A stretch of 64,000 bases of DNA, from NCBI RefSeq assembly GCF_036248255.1, contig NZ_CP109178.1, positions 3,596,001 to 3,660,000 of the forward strand. Direction: 5' to 3'. The stretch comes from Streptomyces sp. NBC_01717. Lineage in GTDB: Bacteria > Actinomycetota > Actinomycetes > Streptomycetales > Streptomycetaceae. Both the position numbers and the translations under genes were made by a program. The notes beneath the pieces are model-generated. The model was not told the DNA's origin, ran no database searches, and worked only from the letters and a program-made list of their open reading frames with translations. Positions 42,554 to 53,302 of this stretch are shown in pieces; the stretch's first letter is position 1; each line of letters opens with the position of its first letter.

Positions 42554-43604
42554 GGATCGTCTCCTTCCAGAAGTGGCAGGCGCTGCCGCGGCCGACCAGC
42601 TCGGTGCCGTCCTGCTCGGTCACCGGGCGCAGTGCCGGGATGTCCGTACGGCAGATGTCCTGTGCCATCGTGCAGCGCGGGTTGAAGGCACAACCCGAGG
42701 GCACGCGGAGCAGGTTGGGCGGCAGGCCCTTGATCGCGAAGAGCTCCTGGCCCTTCTGGTCCAGCCGCGGGATCGACTCCAGCAGACCCTTGGTGTACGG
42801 GTGTGCCGGGCGCTTGTAGATCTCGTGGACCGGGGAGGTCTCGACGATCCGGCCCGCGTACATCACGGCGATCTTGTCCGCGACGTCGGCGACGACACCG
42901 AGGTCGTGGGTGATCAGGATGAGACCCATGTTGTACTCGCGCTGGAGCTCCGCGAGGAGGTCCATCACCTGGGCCTGCACGGTCACGTCGAGCGCGGTGG
43001 TCGGCTCGTCCGCGATGATCAGGTCCGGCTCCAGGGCCAGCGCCATGGCGATCATGATGCGCTGACGCATACCGCCGGAGAACTGGTGCGGGTAGTCCGA
43101 GACCCGGGCCCTGGCGGCCGGGATCTTGACCTGGTCCATCAGGTCGATGGCCTTGGCCTGCGCGTCCTTCTTGGACAGACCCTGGTGGACCCGGAACATC
43201 TCGCCGAGCTGGTAGCCGACGGTGAGCACCGGGTTCAGCGAGGAGAGCGCGTCCTGGAAGATCATCGCGATCTTCTGGCCACGGATCTGCCGGCGCTCCT
43301 CGTAGGACATCTTCAGCATGTCCTGGCCGCGGAAGAGGATCTCGCCCTGCGGGATCTTGCCGGGCGGCATGTCGAGGATGCCCATGATGGCCTGCGCCGT
43401 CACGGACTTGCCGGAGCCCGACTCGCCGAGAACGGCAAGCGTCTCTCCGGCATTCACGCTGTAGTTCACGCCGTTGACGGCCTTGGCCACACCGTCGCGG
43501 GTGTGGAACTCCACGTGCAGGTCACGGACTTCGAGCAGCGGGCCGACGTGGTCGTCACCCGAGCGCGGGGACGGGACTTCGGCGGTCTTGTCGATGGTAG
43601 TCAC
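42546..43604 (-). CDS. oligopeptide ABC importer ATPase (OppD/DppD-type), operon 3
   Basis: 352 aa from GTG 43604, which follows AAGGAGGG by 5 nt. A 25-residue N-terminal extension precedes LLEVRDLHVEFHTRDGVAKA. Walker [10 protein letters not shown], signature [14 protein letters not shown], Walker [13 protein letters not shown] and the cluster GCAFNPRCTMAQDIC are intact. Close paralogue of the operon 1 subunit at 30047-31024. Confidence 0.93.
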   Translation of the reverse strand: MTTIDKTAEVPSPRSGDDHVGPLLEVRDLHVEFHTRDGVAKAVNGVNYSVNAGETLAVLGESGSGKSVTAQAIMGILDMPPGKIPQGEILFRGQDMLKMSYEERRQIRGQKIAMIFQDALSSLNPVLTVGYQLGEMFRVHQGLSKKDAQAKAIDLMDQVKIPAARARVSDYPHQFSGGMRQRIMIAMALALEPDLIIADEPTTALDVTVQAQVMDLLAELQREYNMGLILITHDLGVVADVADKIAVMYAGRIVETSPVHEIYKRPAHPYTKGLLESIPRLDQKGQELFAIKGLPPNLLRVPSGCAFNPRCTMAQDICRTDIPALRPVTEQDGTELVGRGSACHFWKETIHG

Positions 43605-43615
43605 GTACGCCCTCC

Positions 43616-44560
43616 TTATCGCGACTTCGGATCGAGGGCGTTGCGGACGGCTTCGCCGAGCATGATGAACGCCAGAACGGTGATGCTGAGCATGATCGAC
43701 GGGTACAGCAGGATGTGCGGCGCGACCCGGATCTGGCTGGCGCCGGCGGAGATGTCGCCACCCCATGAGATCGCCGGGTCGGCGAGCCCCAGACCCAGGT
43801 ACGACAGAGTCGCCTCGGCCGAGATGTACACACCCAGCGAGATGGTCGCGACGACGATCACCGGGGCCATGGCGTTCGGCAGGATGTGCTTGAACAGGAT
43901 CCGGGACGTGCTCGCACCCAGAGCCCTGGCGGCCTGGACGTAGTCCGCCTGCTTGATGGTGATCACGGCACCGCGCATGACACGCGCGATCTGCGTCCAG
44001 CCGAGGAACGCGAGGGCGAGGGTCACGCTCCAGACGGTGCGGTCGGTGAACGCCTGCAGGACCACCATGGCGCCGAGCAGGAAGGGCAGTCCGAGGAAGA
44101 CGTTGGTGAACCCGGACAGGAGCGCGTCGATCCAGCCGCCGAAGTAGCCGCCCACCATGCCGATCAGGCCGCCGAACACGGTCACCAGCAAGGTGACGGA
44201 GATACCGACGGTCACCGAGGCCCGGGTGCCGTAGATGACACGCGCGTAGACACTGCGGCCCTGGCCGTCGTAACCCAGCCACTCGGCCGAACCGACCTTG
44301 CCGAGCTCGGGCTTGCCGAGGAAGTGGTGCGCCAAGTCGCTGAAGGTGGGCGAGACGCCGGTGAACAGCCCCGGGAACACCGTCATCACGAGCAGGATCA
44401 CGATGAGGACGGACGAGATGACGAAGTACCAGTTGGAGCGGAGGTCGACCCACGCGTCGCCCCAGAGGCTGCGGGCCTTCTCGGCCTTCACGGCCACCGG
44501 CTCCGCCACTGCGGTCTTCGGGTCTTCGGTCGCGGGTGCGGTCTTGATCACGTCAGGCAT
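43616..44560 (-). CDS. oligopeptide ABC permease (OppC/DppC-type), operon 3
   Basis: 314 aa: about 30-residue cytoplasmic N-terminus, six membrane helices, EAA loop ARALGASTSRILFKHILPN and C-terminal LGEAVRNALDPKSR. The extracytoplasmic loop YDGQGRSVYARVIYGTR matches the operon 1 paralogue but lacks its cysteine. Overlaps the OppB-type gene by 8 nt, as in operon 1. Confidence 0.92.
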   Translation of the reverse strand: MPDVIKTAPATEDPKTAVAEPVAVKAEKARSLWGDAWVDLRSNWYFVISSVLIVILLVMTVFPGLFTGVSPTFSDLAHHFLGKPELGKVGSAEWLGYDGQGRSVYARVIYGTRASVTVGISVTLLVTVFGGLIGMVGGYFGGWIDALLSGFTNVFLGLPFLLGAMVVLQAFTDRTVWSVTLALAFLGWTQIARVMRGAVITIKQADYVQAARALGASTSRILFKHILPNAMAPVIVVATISLGVYISAEATLSYLGLGLADPAISWGGDISAGASQIRVAPHILLYPSIMLSITVLAFIMLGEAVRNALDPKSR

Positions 44561-45485
44561 AACGGATCCTCGGGTCCAGGACCGCGTACAGCAGGTCGAC
44601 GAGCAGGCTCATGAAGAGGTAGACCAGCACCAGGACGGTGACCAGGCCCACCAGGGTGGTGCCCTCGCGCCGGACGATCGACTCGTAGATGGTGCCGCCG
44701 ATGCCCTTCACGTTGAACAGGCCCTCGGTCACGACCGCGCCACCCATCAGGGCACCCAGGTCCGTACCGAGGAAGGTGACGACGGGGATCAGCGAGTTGC
44801 GCATCAGGTGCACGCCGACGATGCGGCGCTTGGGAAGTCCCTTGGCCACGGCGGTACGCATGTAGTCCGACCGCAGGTTCTCGGCCATCGTCGTACGCGT
44901 CAGCCTCGCCACGTAGGCGAGGGAGAGTGATCCCAGCACGATGGCCGGGGCGATCAACTCGTCCCACTTGGCCTCGCCCGACACGTTCGGTTCGATCCAG
45001 CCGAGCTGGAACGCGAACACCGACTTGACGATGAAGCCGAGGACGAAGACCGGGATCGAGATGATCAGCAGGGTGACGACCAGGACCGCGTTGTCCGCGA
45101 GACGGCCTGCACGCAGCCCGGCGACCATGCCGAGGCCGATACCGAGAACGATCTCGATGAGGAACGCCATGCCGGCGAGTCGCAGGGTGACGGGGAACGC
45201 GTCACCGAGGACGTCCGTGACCGGACGACCGCTGGCTATCTGATTACCGAAATCAAAATGCAGGACGATACCTGTCATGTAATTCCAGTACTGCTGCAGG
45301 ATCGGCTGATCCAGCCCCAGTTGGTGCCGCATGGCGGCCAGGGTGGCAGGGTCAGCACCCTTGTCTCCGAAGAGTCCCCGCACGGGGTCGCCGGGCAGTG
45401 TGTAGACCATCAGGAAGATGAGCAGGGTTGTCCCGATGAAGACCGGGATCATCTGGAGCAGTCGTCGTGCGACATAGCGCCCCAT
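44553..45485 (-). CDS. oligopeptide ABC permease (OppB/DppB-type), operon 3
   Basis: 310 aa from ATG 45485 (MGRYVARRLL), GGAGG 4 nt upstream. Six membrane helices, EAA loop TAVAKGLPKRRIVGVHLMRN and the ending AVLDPRIRYA. The same length class and N-terminus as the operon 1 permease. Separated from the binding-protein gene by a stem-loop. Confidence 0.92.
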   Translation of the reverse strand: MGRYVARRLLQMIPVFIGTTLLIFLMVYTLPGDPVRGLFGDKGADPATLAAMRHQLGLDQPILQQYWNYMTGIVLHFDFGNQIASGRPVTDVLGDAFPVTLRLAGMAFLIEIVLGIGLGMVAGLRAGRLADNAVLVVTLLIISIPVFVLGFIVKSVFAFQLGWIEPNVSGEAKWDELIAPAIVLGSLSLAYVARLTRTTMAENLRSDYMRTAVAKGLPKRRIVGVHLMRNSLIPVVTFLGTDLGALMGGAVVTEGLFNVKGIGGTIYESIVRREGTTLVGLVTVLVLVYLFMSLLVDLLYAVLDPRIRYA

Positions 45486-45527
45486 GGTGCCTCCATGTAA
45501 GTGGCGAGCGGCAGCCGACGGGCCCTC

Positions 45528-45565
45528 CCCCGTCACCGACCCCCTGTGGGGTCGTCGGTGACGGG
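45528..45565 (-). terminator. stem-loop between solute-binding gene and permease, operon 3
   Basis: CCCGTCACCGAC pairs with GTCGGTGACGGG, extended by CCCC/GGGG past a 2-nt bulge, loop CTGT-like. It lies 87 nt after the binding-protein stop and 43 nt before the permease. No U-tract. The third such element after a binding-protein gene in this window. Confidence 0.75.
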
Positions 45566-45651
45566 AAAGGGCCCCCCGGCCACGGCGTGCAGTCTGGTCC
45601 GGGACCGATGTCAGTGTCGGTCCCGCACCGGCCCGCGGACTACGTCGGTGG

Positions 45652-47292
45652 TTACTTCTTGACCTGAACCTGAGTCAGGATCGGGTCGCCGTCCTGCGCG
45701 TACTGGACGTTCTGGACCTTCTCCGAGTAACCGGCGTTGACCTTGTAGTACCAGAGCGGAATGGTCGGCATGAAGTTGACCAGCTCCTTCTCGATCTCCT
45801 GGTACCCCTTGACCGACTCGTCGAGCGTGGCGGCGGAGTCCGCAGCCGCGATCTTCTTGTCGAGGTCCTTGTTGGAGAAGAAGCCGTTGTTGCCGGCCGC
45901 ACCCGTACGGAACAGGTCGCTGATGAAGTTCGCGTTCACCGGGTAGTCGAGCACCCAGCCGCCGCGGTAGAACGACTTGACCTGCTTGGCGTCACGGGCG
46001 TTCAGGTCGGCCTGGAAGTCGGCCTTCGAGTCACCGGCGCACGCGACGCCGGTCGCCTGGGTGATGCTGTTGCAGACAGCCTCGACCCATTCCTTGTGAC
46101 CGCCGTCGGCGTTGAACTGGATGTAGATCTTGTTACCCGGAACACCGCCGCCCTCCTTGATGAGAGCCTTGGCCTTCGTCGGGTTGTACGTGGTCACGTC
46201 ACCCGCGACGTTCGGCTGGTAGCCGAGAACACCCTTGGCGACCCAGCCCGTGGCCGGCTCGCGGGTGCCCTGGAGCACCGTCTTGGTGATGGTGTCGCGG
46301 TCGATCGCCATCGACAGGCCCTGCAGGACCTTCGGGTCGGTGTTCTTCCACTGCTTGGTGTACATGGCGACACCGAGCGTCTGGATCGCGGAGTACGGCT
46401 TGTCCACCGCGCGGTCACCGAGGTCGGACCGGTAGACCGGGAGGTCCTTCGGCGCGATCTGGCGCAGCACGTCGACGTTGCCGGACTTCAGGTCCTCGTA
46501 GGCGGTCTCGAGGGTGGTGTAGTTCTTGAAGATCACACCACCGTTCTTCGCCTTGTCGGGACCCTTGTAGTCGTCGTAGCGGACGACCTTGATCTGCTTC
46601 TTGTGGTCCCAGCTGACGAACTTGTACGCGCCGTTGCCGACCGGCTTCTCACCGGCGGCCTTCGGGTCCGCGTAGAAGGACTCGGGCAGCGGCGAGAAGA
46701 CCGTGTAGCCGAGCTTGTACGAGAAGTACGGCAGCGGGTTGTTGAGCTCGATGGTGAAGGTGTAGTCGTCGACGACCTTCAGGCCCGACATGGCGTCGGC
46801 CTTCGGCTTGGCCTTCTCGTCCTCGGGGTGGACGTCGGCGAAGCCCTTGATGTCGGCGAACCAGGACGCGTTGGTCTGAGCGTTCTTGATGTTCGCGGCC
46901 CAGTTCCACGCCTTGACGTAGGACTCGGCGGTGACCGGCGTTCCGTCGTGGAACTTCCAGTCCTTCTTGAGCTTGACGGTCCAGAGCTTGCTGTCCTTGG
47001 TGTCGACAGACTCTGCATTGACCATTACGAGCTTGCCGGCCGGGTCGTAGTCGACCAGCTGCGAGAAGATCGCGTCGGTGACGATGCTGCCGTTCGACTC
47101 CATCGTGTTCGCCGGCTGCAGCGGGTTCTGCGGCTCGCCGACCTCGACGGAGAAGATGCCGTTGGCGTTGACAGCACCCGTGCCGCTGTCGTCCTTGCCC
47201 TTGCCGCTGTCGCTACCGCCACCACAGGCGGTCGCAGCCAGGGCGATGAGTGCCGCTCCCGCGACCCACTTGGCGCTCTTGGCACCACGCAT
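45652..47292 (-). CDS. oligopeptide-binding lipoprotein (SBP family 5), operon 3
   Basis: 546 aa from ATG 47292; AGGAGG lies 5 nt upstream and overlaps another in-frame ATG at 47307. Lipidated Cys23 (AATAC), short GGGSDSG linker, then the family 5 fold (KKDWKFHDGTPVTAESYVKA; VLQGLSMAIDRDTITK). The residues around KPVGNGAYKF and RGGWVLDYPVN align throughout with the operon 1 protein, so peptide preference may be related. First gene of operon 3; its promoter lies in the 343-bp stretch upstream. Confidence 0.93.
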   Translation of the reverse strand: MRGAKSAKWVAGAALIALAATACGGGSDSGKGKDDSGTGAVNANGIFSVEVGEPQNPLQPANTMESNGSIVTDAIFSQLVDYDPAGKLVMVNAESVDTKDSKLWTVKLKKDWKFHDGTPVTAESYVKAWNWAANIKNAQTNASWFADIKGFADVHPEDEKAKPKADAMSGLKVVDDYTFTIELNNPLPYFSYKLGYTVFSPLPESFYADPKAAGEKPVGNGAYKFVSWDHKKQIKVVRYDDYKGPDKAKNGGVIFKNYTTLETAYEDLKSGNVDVLRQIAPKDLPVYRSDLGDRAVDKPYSAIQTLGVAMYTKQWKNTDPKVLQGLSMAIDRDTITKTVLQGTREPATGWVAKGVLGYQPNVAGDVTTYNPTKAKALIKEGGGVPGNKIYIQFNADGGHKEWVEAVCNSITQATGVACAGDSKADFQADLNARDAKQVKSFYRGGWVLDYPVNANFISDLFRTGAAGNNGFFSNKDLDKKIAAADSAATLDESVKGYQEIEKELVNFMPTIPLWYYKVNAGYSEKVQNVQYAQDGDPILTQVQVKK

Positions 47293-47635
47293 GGGTTTCC
47301 TCCTCATGAGTCCACTTTTGACTACAAGAAAGGCACTGGCGTGATACACCGACACCCCTGACGGTGATCGTTTCAGTGCCTCGAGTGTGCTCGTGAGTCG
47401 GCACTCCCCACAGTGCGTGACCCATTGACCCGAGCTCAATGGAGCCAACTATTAAGTACGCCCGGGCTGTAAACCACACTTAAAGGGTCTCGGTTTGACA
47501 ACATCGACCGGGCATGGTTGACCGAAATCCGGACAAAGCGATCCCAGACAGACACCCGCGAAACGGACCGTTAACACATGTTCCGGAGAGCGACGCCCGA
47601 TATCCGGACACCCCGGGCAGGAAATCGAGTTGACG
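47293..47635. other. 343-bp intergenic stretch upstream of operon 3
   Basis: No gene seen. A/T-rich around 47450-47520, where the minus-strand promoter of operon 3 is expected: TTGTCA (reverse of 47496-47501) followed about 17-40 nt on by TTTACA and TAATAG elements is suggestive but not conclusive. The right end meets the typA terminator. Confidence 0.5.
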
Positions 47636-47673
47636 AAAAACCCGGGCCCCCACAGTGTCTGCGGGGGCCCGGG
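47636..47673 (-). terminator. intrinsic terminator of typA
   Basis: Read on the minus strand: CCCGGGCCCCC, an 11-nt loop, GGGGGCCCGGG, then TTTTT (47636-47640). A perfect 11-bp GC stem with a U-tract, rare in Streptomyces, 26 nt after the typA stop. Confidence 0.93.
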
Positions 47674-47698
47674 GCTGGTGTCAATGGGTCGTACGGGA

Positions 47699-49570
<1,872 letters not shown>

Positions 49571-49708
49571 GGGTGGCTTGCGCTTCTCTCGGATCGTGGG
49601 ATCAGGCGTCTTAGTCGGTCTCAAGTCCTGGTACGCCCGCCGGGCGGACGCGCCACGGCTACCCCCCATGGTACGGGGCTGGCGCCGTAGCGGCTTCCCG
49701 GGCAGGTG

Positions 49709-50398
49709 TTACCGGTGGCATGAGAGGCGCACCGCTTCACGGGCCGCTGCCGATGCGCGCTTGGTCAGCGGCGTTTCGCACCTGAGGTCTCCGCCCCCCG
49801 CAGCGGTCCAGCTCACCACATGCCCGACGGTCTGTTCCCGCTGCTTGCCATGACCGCAGGAGTGGCGGAAATCGGTCTCGATCAGCTGTACCGAGCTGAA
49901 CTCCACGAAGTGACCGACAGCGCCGCTGATTCTTCCACCGCTGGCGTTCTCGACAGGCGCATACTCCCCTGGTTCGCCCAGCGACGACGCGTCGTCCCCC
50001 TTCTCCGCCAGACCGACGTGAATGCCGAGCGCGAGCAGCACGGCGTCGTTGTCCTGCGAGGTCCCGCCGGTCCCTTCGGTCCGTACGGACGCCATGTCCG
50101 TACGCAGGCGGCGCATCGGCTCGGTGAACTTGGCTCCCTCGGCGCCGGTGACATGCTGGGGCTCGGTGACCCCGTTGAGCACCCACCGACGCTGGGTGTT
50201 GAACCAGGTGTACGTGCCACCTTTGCAGGGCCGGGGCCGTGATTCCGTGGCGGGAACGTTGCCCTTGCCGGTCCTGGCGGCCGTCGGCGAACCTTCCGGC
50301 CGCGGCTTCCCGCGGGTGGTTCCGTCACTCGACGTACAGGCGCTCACGCCCGTCGCCATGACGGCAGCGGCAGCTACGGCCGCCAGTGTCCTCTTCAT
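49709..50398 (-). CDS. putative lipoprotein, 229 aa
   Basis: Signal peptide with lipobox Cys21 (GVSAC), then a Thr/Arg/Pro-rich linker and a soluble domain with four more cysteines (RPCKGGTYTWF, RHSCGHGK, LRCETPL, LSCHR), possibly two disulfides. I recognise no domain. ATG 50398 follows GGGGGC-rich leader rather than a classical site. It lies 138 nt upstream of typA on the same strand and 3' of the G-rich tract. Confidence 0.75.
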   Translation of the reverse strand: MKRTLAAVAAAAVMATGVSACTSSDGTTRGKPRPEGSPTAARTGKGNVPATESRPRPCKGGTYTWFNTQRRWVLNGVTEPQHVTGAEGAKFTEPMRRLRTDMASVRTEGTGGTSQDNDAVLLALGIHVGLAEKGDDASSLGEPGEYAPVENASGGRISGAVGHFVEFSSVQLIETDFRHSCGHGKQREQTVGHVVSWTAAGGGDLRCETPLTKRASAAAREAVRLSCHR

Positions 50399-50460
50399 GT
50401 TTTCGCCCCCGTGGTCATGTCTTCCGGAGAATTTCACCGGTGGTCATGGCCATGGTCCCC

Positions 50461-50590
50461 GGGGCGGGGTGGACGGACTCGGGACTTGAGCAGCTTCAGA
50501 GGTGGGGCTCCGAAGCTGCGGGGCTCTGAGGTGCGGGCTAGGAGTTGGGGCTCCGGGGTGGGGGGCTCTCAGAGGTGGGGGGATGGAGCG
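50461..50590 (+). repeat. G-tract array with possible G-quadruplexes
   Basis: About eight runs of 3-6 G within 130 bp (GGGGCGGGG at the left end; later GGGG-CTCC-GGGG-T-GGGGGG). Related motifs TCAGAGGTGGGG and CTCTGAGGTGCGGG recur. CAGCTTC (50491-50497) pairs with GAAGCTG (50512-50518). Strong strand bias: nearly all G on the plus strand. Upstream of the lipoprotein gene, downstream of the orphan binding-protein gene. Confidence 0.6.
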
Positions 50591-50618
50591 GCTACCCGGG
50601 TCAACAGGTGCTCATGAC

Positions 50619-50647
50619 CTTGCCCGCCGGGACCCGCGGCGGGCAAG
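50619..50647 (-). terminator. terminator of the orphan solute-binding gene
   Basis: CTTGCCCGCCG (50619-50629), 7-nt loop, CGGCGGGCAAG (50637-50647): a perfect 11-bp stem, 43 nt after the stop at 50690. Confidence 0.8.
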
Positions 50648-50689
50648 AGACTTGAGCCAGTTCTGAGCTTCAGTTGAGGTTCTGACCTG

Positions 50690-53020
50690 CTACTTCTTAC
50701 GATTCGCGGGGGAACCGGCCGCTTGCGGCTTCTTGAAACCGATGTCCTGGTAATGGGGCACTCCGAAGCCGAAGGCGCCGACGTTCACGAGCTTCCTGTC
50801 GGTGGCCACCAGCTGCGGGCGCTGATAGAGCGGAATCGATGCTGCGGCGGCCCAGATGCGGGCGTCGGCCTGCTTCAGCAGATCCTGGGCGGCGCCTTCG
50901 TCCAGCTCGGAGAGCGCCTCGTCGAAGAGCTGGTCGATGTGGTCCGTACCGACGCGGGTGTAGTTCTGCTCGACGAGCAGCGAGCCGTCGGTGGCGGGCA
51001 CCGGCTTGGCGAAGATGGGCCGGTCGTCGGTGGCCGGGTAGGCGGTGGCGGGCCAGGAGTACAGCGCCAGGTCGTAGGCGCCCGAGGCGACATGGTCCTT
51101 GAAGTAGCCGGCGTCCGCGACCTTGATGATCTCCGTGCGGATGCCGATCGAATCGAGCATGGTCGAGATCTTCTCCCCGACGGCCCGCAGAGACTCCGAG
51201 CCGGGACCGGACGGCAGGACGAAACGCAAGGTCAGCGGCTTGCCGTCCTTGCCCAGCGCGTCGCGGACGGAGTCGGCGGCCCTGGCCGGTGCCGACGGGG
51301 CCGCGGTGCCCATGGGGGCATAGGCACCGACGGCTCCGCCCGGCCCGCGGTTCTGTCCGGCGACCCTGCCGCGGGCGCTCTCGGCGGCGCCCGTGTCGGC
51401 GACGGCACGGGCGGTCGTGAAGGCGTCGGCCTGGCGCAGCAGGGCGGCGCTCTGGACGGCGGCGGCCGGGGCGGGCGCGAGGACGTGGCCGGGGCTGGTC
51501 TCCTCGTCCTCGCGCGGCTTGTTGTCGTCGCCGGGCTTGTTGTCGTCGCTCTTGTCGGCCTTCGCAGCCTTGTCGGCCGGTTCCGCCTTGCCGTGCTCGC
51601 CTCCCTTCGCCTTCTCGCCCTTGCTGCCCGCCTTCGTACCGTCGGATTTCTTCATCGCGCCGCCCCGCGTCCAGCCGGCGTCGGCCAGCAGCGCCTGCGC
51701 CTTCTTGGTGTCCTGCTCGCCGAGTGCGCCGCTGTTGTCCTCGTATCCGGGCTGCCCGGCCAGCGCCAGGTGGCTGCCGAGCGGCGCGGCGGGCAGGCCG
51801 AGCGGCCCCAGTACGGTGTCGACGAGCTCCTGGCGGTTGAGGGCGCGGGCCACCGCGCGGCGTACCCGTTCGTCGGCGAGGGGCCCGGACTCACCGTTCA
51901 GCGCGAGCTGCGTGTAGGCGGGCTCCAGCGACTTGCGCACGACATAGTCGCGCAGCCCGTCCTGCTCGGTGGCGTACAGCTCCGCGGCTTTCCGGGTCTT
52001 CCCCCGGCTCACCCGGGCGGCCGCCGCGGCCTTCTCGTCGGAGCCGTGCGCCAGGGCCCAGGAGCGCAGTGCGGCGGCGGGGCCGATCTCGGAGCCCGGG
52101 CCGTGGGTGAGCGGCTGGCCGTTCCCTCCCTTGTCGCGCGCCGCGGCCACGATCCGGTGCGCCGCCGCTGCGTCGATGTCCGCGATGTCGACCTTGCCGT
52201 CGACCAGTGCCTGGACCCGGTCCTGCGGCTTGACCGCCCGGAAGACCAGCGAGTCGAGCTTGGCCGGGCTGCCCCACCAGTTCGGGTTGCGGGTCAGGGT
52301 GACGGTGCCCTTCTTCACGCTGCGCAGCCGGAACGGTCCCGAAGTGGCCGCGAGCGTGGTGCGCGCTCGGTCGTTGAACGCGGCCGGGGAACTGGTGACC
52401 TGCTTCGGGTACAGCGGGGAGAAGAGGGAGCGCCAGTCCCCGTACGGTTTGGCAAAGGTGACCCGGACCTCCAGGTCGGTCTTGCCGCGCTCGATCCGCT
52501 CGATCCGGTCGTAGCCGGCGTTGCGGGCGGTCCAGAACGCCGAGTCCTTGCCTCTCAGCGCCCGCCACTGGGCGACGAAGTCGGGGGCCCCGATCTCCCG
52601 GCCGTCGCTCCAGACGGCCTGCTGGTTGAGCCGGTAGAGCACGACCTGCTTGGGCTCGCGCTCGATGACCTTCGCCGATTCCAGATAGTCGGGGTTCATG
52701 CGGGGGGTGCCCTTGGTGTCGAGCGGGAAGAGCGTCGGCAGCAGGGCCCCGGTGATGCGCGTGGTCGTGGCGTCGGCGTCCGCCTGGAAGGCGTTGAAGG
52801 TGGTGGGCATCGCGTCGATGGCCCAGTTGACCGTGCCTCCGTCGGCGACCAGATCCCGGCCGGCGGCGGCGACATCCTGTGGCACCACGATGGCGACGGT
52901 GGTCACCCTGTCCGAACTGGTGCACCCGGCCAACGCGGGGATCGTGAGCACACCCGTCGCGAGGAGCGCGAGCGTGCGGCGCTTTCGGACTGTCCCGCGC
53001 GGGACGCCGACGTGGGACAT
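50690..53020 (-). CDS. orphan SBP family 5 lipoprotein with large low-complexity insertion
   Basis: 776 aa from ATG 53020 (GGAGG 8 nt upstream). Lipobox Cys33 (ALAGC). The peptide/nickel-binding fold is recognisable in two parts: about 45-455 (YRLNQQAVWSDGREIGAPDF, VRRAVARALNRQELVD) and about 590-765 (LRFVLPSGPGSESLRAVGEK, YDLALYSWPAT). Between them lie about 135 residues of Lys/Glu/Asp- then Ala/Pro-rich sequence (GSKGEKAKGGEHGKAEPADK), absent from ordinary family members. No permease or ATPase genes adjoin, so it either serves one of the nearby importers or has a non-transport role. Divergent from the sdh operon. Confidence 0.88.
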   Translation of the reverse strand: MSHVGVPRGTVRKRRTLALLATGVLTIPALAGCTSSDRVTTVAIVVPQDVAAAGRDLVADGGTVNWAIDAMPTTFNAFQADADATTTRITGALLPTLFPLDTKGTPRMNPDYLESAKVIEREPKQVVLYRLNQQAVWSDGREIGAPDFVAQWRALRGKDSAFWTARNAGYDRIERIERGKTDLEVRVTFAKPYGDWRSLFSPLYPKQVTSSPAAFNDRARTTLAATSGPFRLRSVKKGTVTLTRNPNWWGSPAKLDSLVFRAVKPQDRVQALVDGKVDIADIDAAAAHRIVAAARDKGGNGQPLTHGPGSEIGPAAALRSWALAHGSDEKAAAAARVSRGKTRKAAELYATEQDGLRDYVVRKSLEPAYTQLALNGESGPLADERVRRAVARALNRQELVDTVLGPLGLPAAPLGSHLALAGQPGYEDNSGALGEQDTKKAQALLADAGWTRGGAMKKSDGTKAGSKGEKAKGGEHGKAEPADKAAKADKSDDNKPGDDNKPREDEETSPGHVLAPAPAAAVQSAALLRQADAFTTARAVADTGAAESARGRVAGQNRGPGGAVGAYAPMGTAAPSAPARAADSVRDALGKDGKPLTLRFVLPSGPGSESLRAVGEKISTMLDSIGIRTEIIKVADAGYFKDHVASGAYDLALYSWPATAYPATDDRPIFAKPVPATDGSLLVEQNYTRVGTDHIDQLFDEALSELDEGAAQDLLKQADARIWAAAASIPLYQRPQLVATDRKLVNVGAFGFGVPHYQDIGFKKPQAAGSPANRKK

Positions 53021-53302
53021 GGCTGATACCTCCGGGGCCGGCCCGGCCCACCCGCACACGGATGGGCCGGATTGCACTTTTAGTGGCATTTGCAGTTGAT
53101 CACACTGGTTCTGCTCATCCACTGAAGGTGCCCACGCGCGAGAGTCGGCGCCGACACGGCGCACCGGCCCCGAACCTCACCCGGGCGGCCGAGTGTCCGA
53201 TCAAGACGGAACGGCCCGCTCTCTTCCCAAAGGAGATGTGACGCGCGACACTCGCATGCGCATGAGCATTGCCACCCGCGACCGCGGAGGTGAGAGCAAG
53301 TC

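Noticed and set aside
28897..47292. Recently transferred genomic island around the peptide importers
   Set aside because: No integrase, transposase, tRNA or flanking direct repeats; composition matches neighbours; bldK-type genes are normal in Streptomyces.
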